NCBI GenBank assembly: GCA_041662765.1
Contig: JBAZRT010000018.1
Coordinates: 1-14,891 of the forward strand
DNA from: JAPLXD01 sp041662765
GTDB taxonomy: Bacteria; Patescibacteriota; Minisyncoccia; Moranbacterales; UBA11712
Direction of reading: 5' to 3'
Length of the DNA stretch: 14,891 nucleotides
A model generated the notes under the pieces. The model searched no databases. It was not told the DNA's origin and saw only the letters and a program-made list of their open reading frames with translations. Below, in pieces: positions 14,749 to 14,891 of this stretch. Each line of letters begins with the position of its first letter. The first letter of the stretch is position 1. The position numbers and the translations under genes are program-made.

Positions 14749-14891
14749 ATGGGGATATTTTCAAAAAAAACAAAAAACAAGATCCCTCAAAAATCCTGGC
14801 AAGGGAGGCGTACGGGGGAATATGCGAGCGTTCCGAAAAAGGAAAAAAAACGGGAAAGAAAATTTTCGCGCGTTTTGTTTTGGCTTCTTTT
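14749..14891 (+). CDS. Basic N-terminus of a probable membrane-anchored protein, 3' truncated
   Basis: I do not recognise this protein from the 47 complete codons present. It starts MGIFSKKTKNKIPQKSWQGR, continues with a strongly basic stretch (KKEKKRERKF) and enters a hydrophobic run (VLFWLLF) at the window edge. This is the pattern of a cytoplasmic tail before a single membrane helix, as in FtsQ/DivIB, class A PBPs or other envelope proteins. Its place 31 bases after the Mur-like gene fits an envelope role, but this is inference. The start is supported by AAGGA 5 bases upstream. Confidence 0.6.
   Translation, partial: MGIFSKKTKNKIPQKSWQGRRTGEYASVPKKEKKRERKFSRVLFWLL

Noticed and set aside
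1..14891. CRISPR array, tRNA or rRNA genes, transposase, integrase or defence cassette
   Set aside because: No regularly spaced repeats, no tRNA-like cloverleaf, and no protein of those families was recognised.

Overview
The window is a compact, single-strand stretch of a bacterial chromosome: every gene I can support is on the + strand and most gaps are under 60 bases. The gene content is housekeeping: replication clamp loader, ribosome recycling, membrane protease, rod-shape and peptidoglycan proteins, transcript cleavage factor, two aminoacyl-tRNA synthetases. Several traits point to the Candidate Phyla Radiation / Patescibacteria, probably the Parcubacteria side: an archaeal-style class I lysyl-tRNA synthetase, short versions of core proteins, a reduced Mur-ligase-like protein, few Shine-Dalgarno sites and moderate GC. 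This placement is inference from gene style, not from a marker-gene tree.

Layout. (1) 1-1592: 3' part of a GT4-type glycosyltransferase, carrying a 36-bp perfect palindrome inside the reading frame, followed 8 bases later by a short DNA polymerase III delta' subunit (holB). (2) 1604-2691: a near-consensus promoter placed so that the transcript would begin at or next to the ATG of a lipoprotein with seven Asp-box (BNR) blades. (3) 2749-4694: frr, rseP and an unlisted 48-codon gene with a strong ribosome binding site, closed by an intrinsic terminator. (4) 4711-9180: a consensus promoter, a leader of about 115 bases, then mreB-mreC-mreD-mrdA, the rod-shape elongation cluster without rodA. (5) 9177-9747: greA as a single-gene unit whose -35 box overlaps the mrdA stop codon and which ends in its own terminator. 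(6) 9738-12662: a promoter abutting the greA terminator, then lysS (class I) and serS. (7) 12663-14891: a 125-base gap holding an imperfect long inverted repeat, a class I/II aminotransferase, a truncated Mur-ligase-like protein with a damaged P-loop, and the first 47 codons of a basic, probably membrane-anchored protein running off the edge.

How the genes work together: MreB filaments, MreC, MreD and PBP2 (mrdA) would form the side-wall peptidoglycan synthesis machine. The Mur-like protein and the following membrane protein may also be envelope-related. HolB, Frr, GreA, LysRS and SerRS serve replication, transcription and translation. RseP is a site-2 protease that could process membrane regulators. 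I saw no CRISPR array, transposase, integrase, rRNA or tRNA, and no obvious multi-gene defence or mobile system. The points most worth follow-up are the in-frame palindrome, the 48-aa gene, the apparently leaderless lipoprotein promoter and the degenerate Mur ligase.
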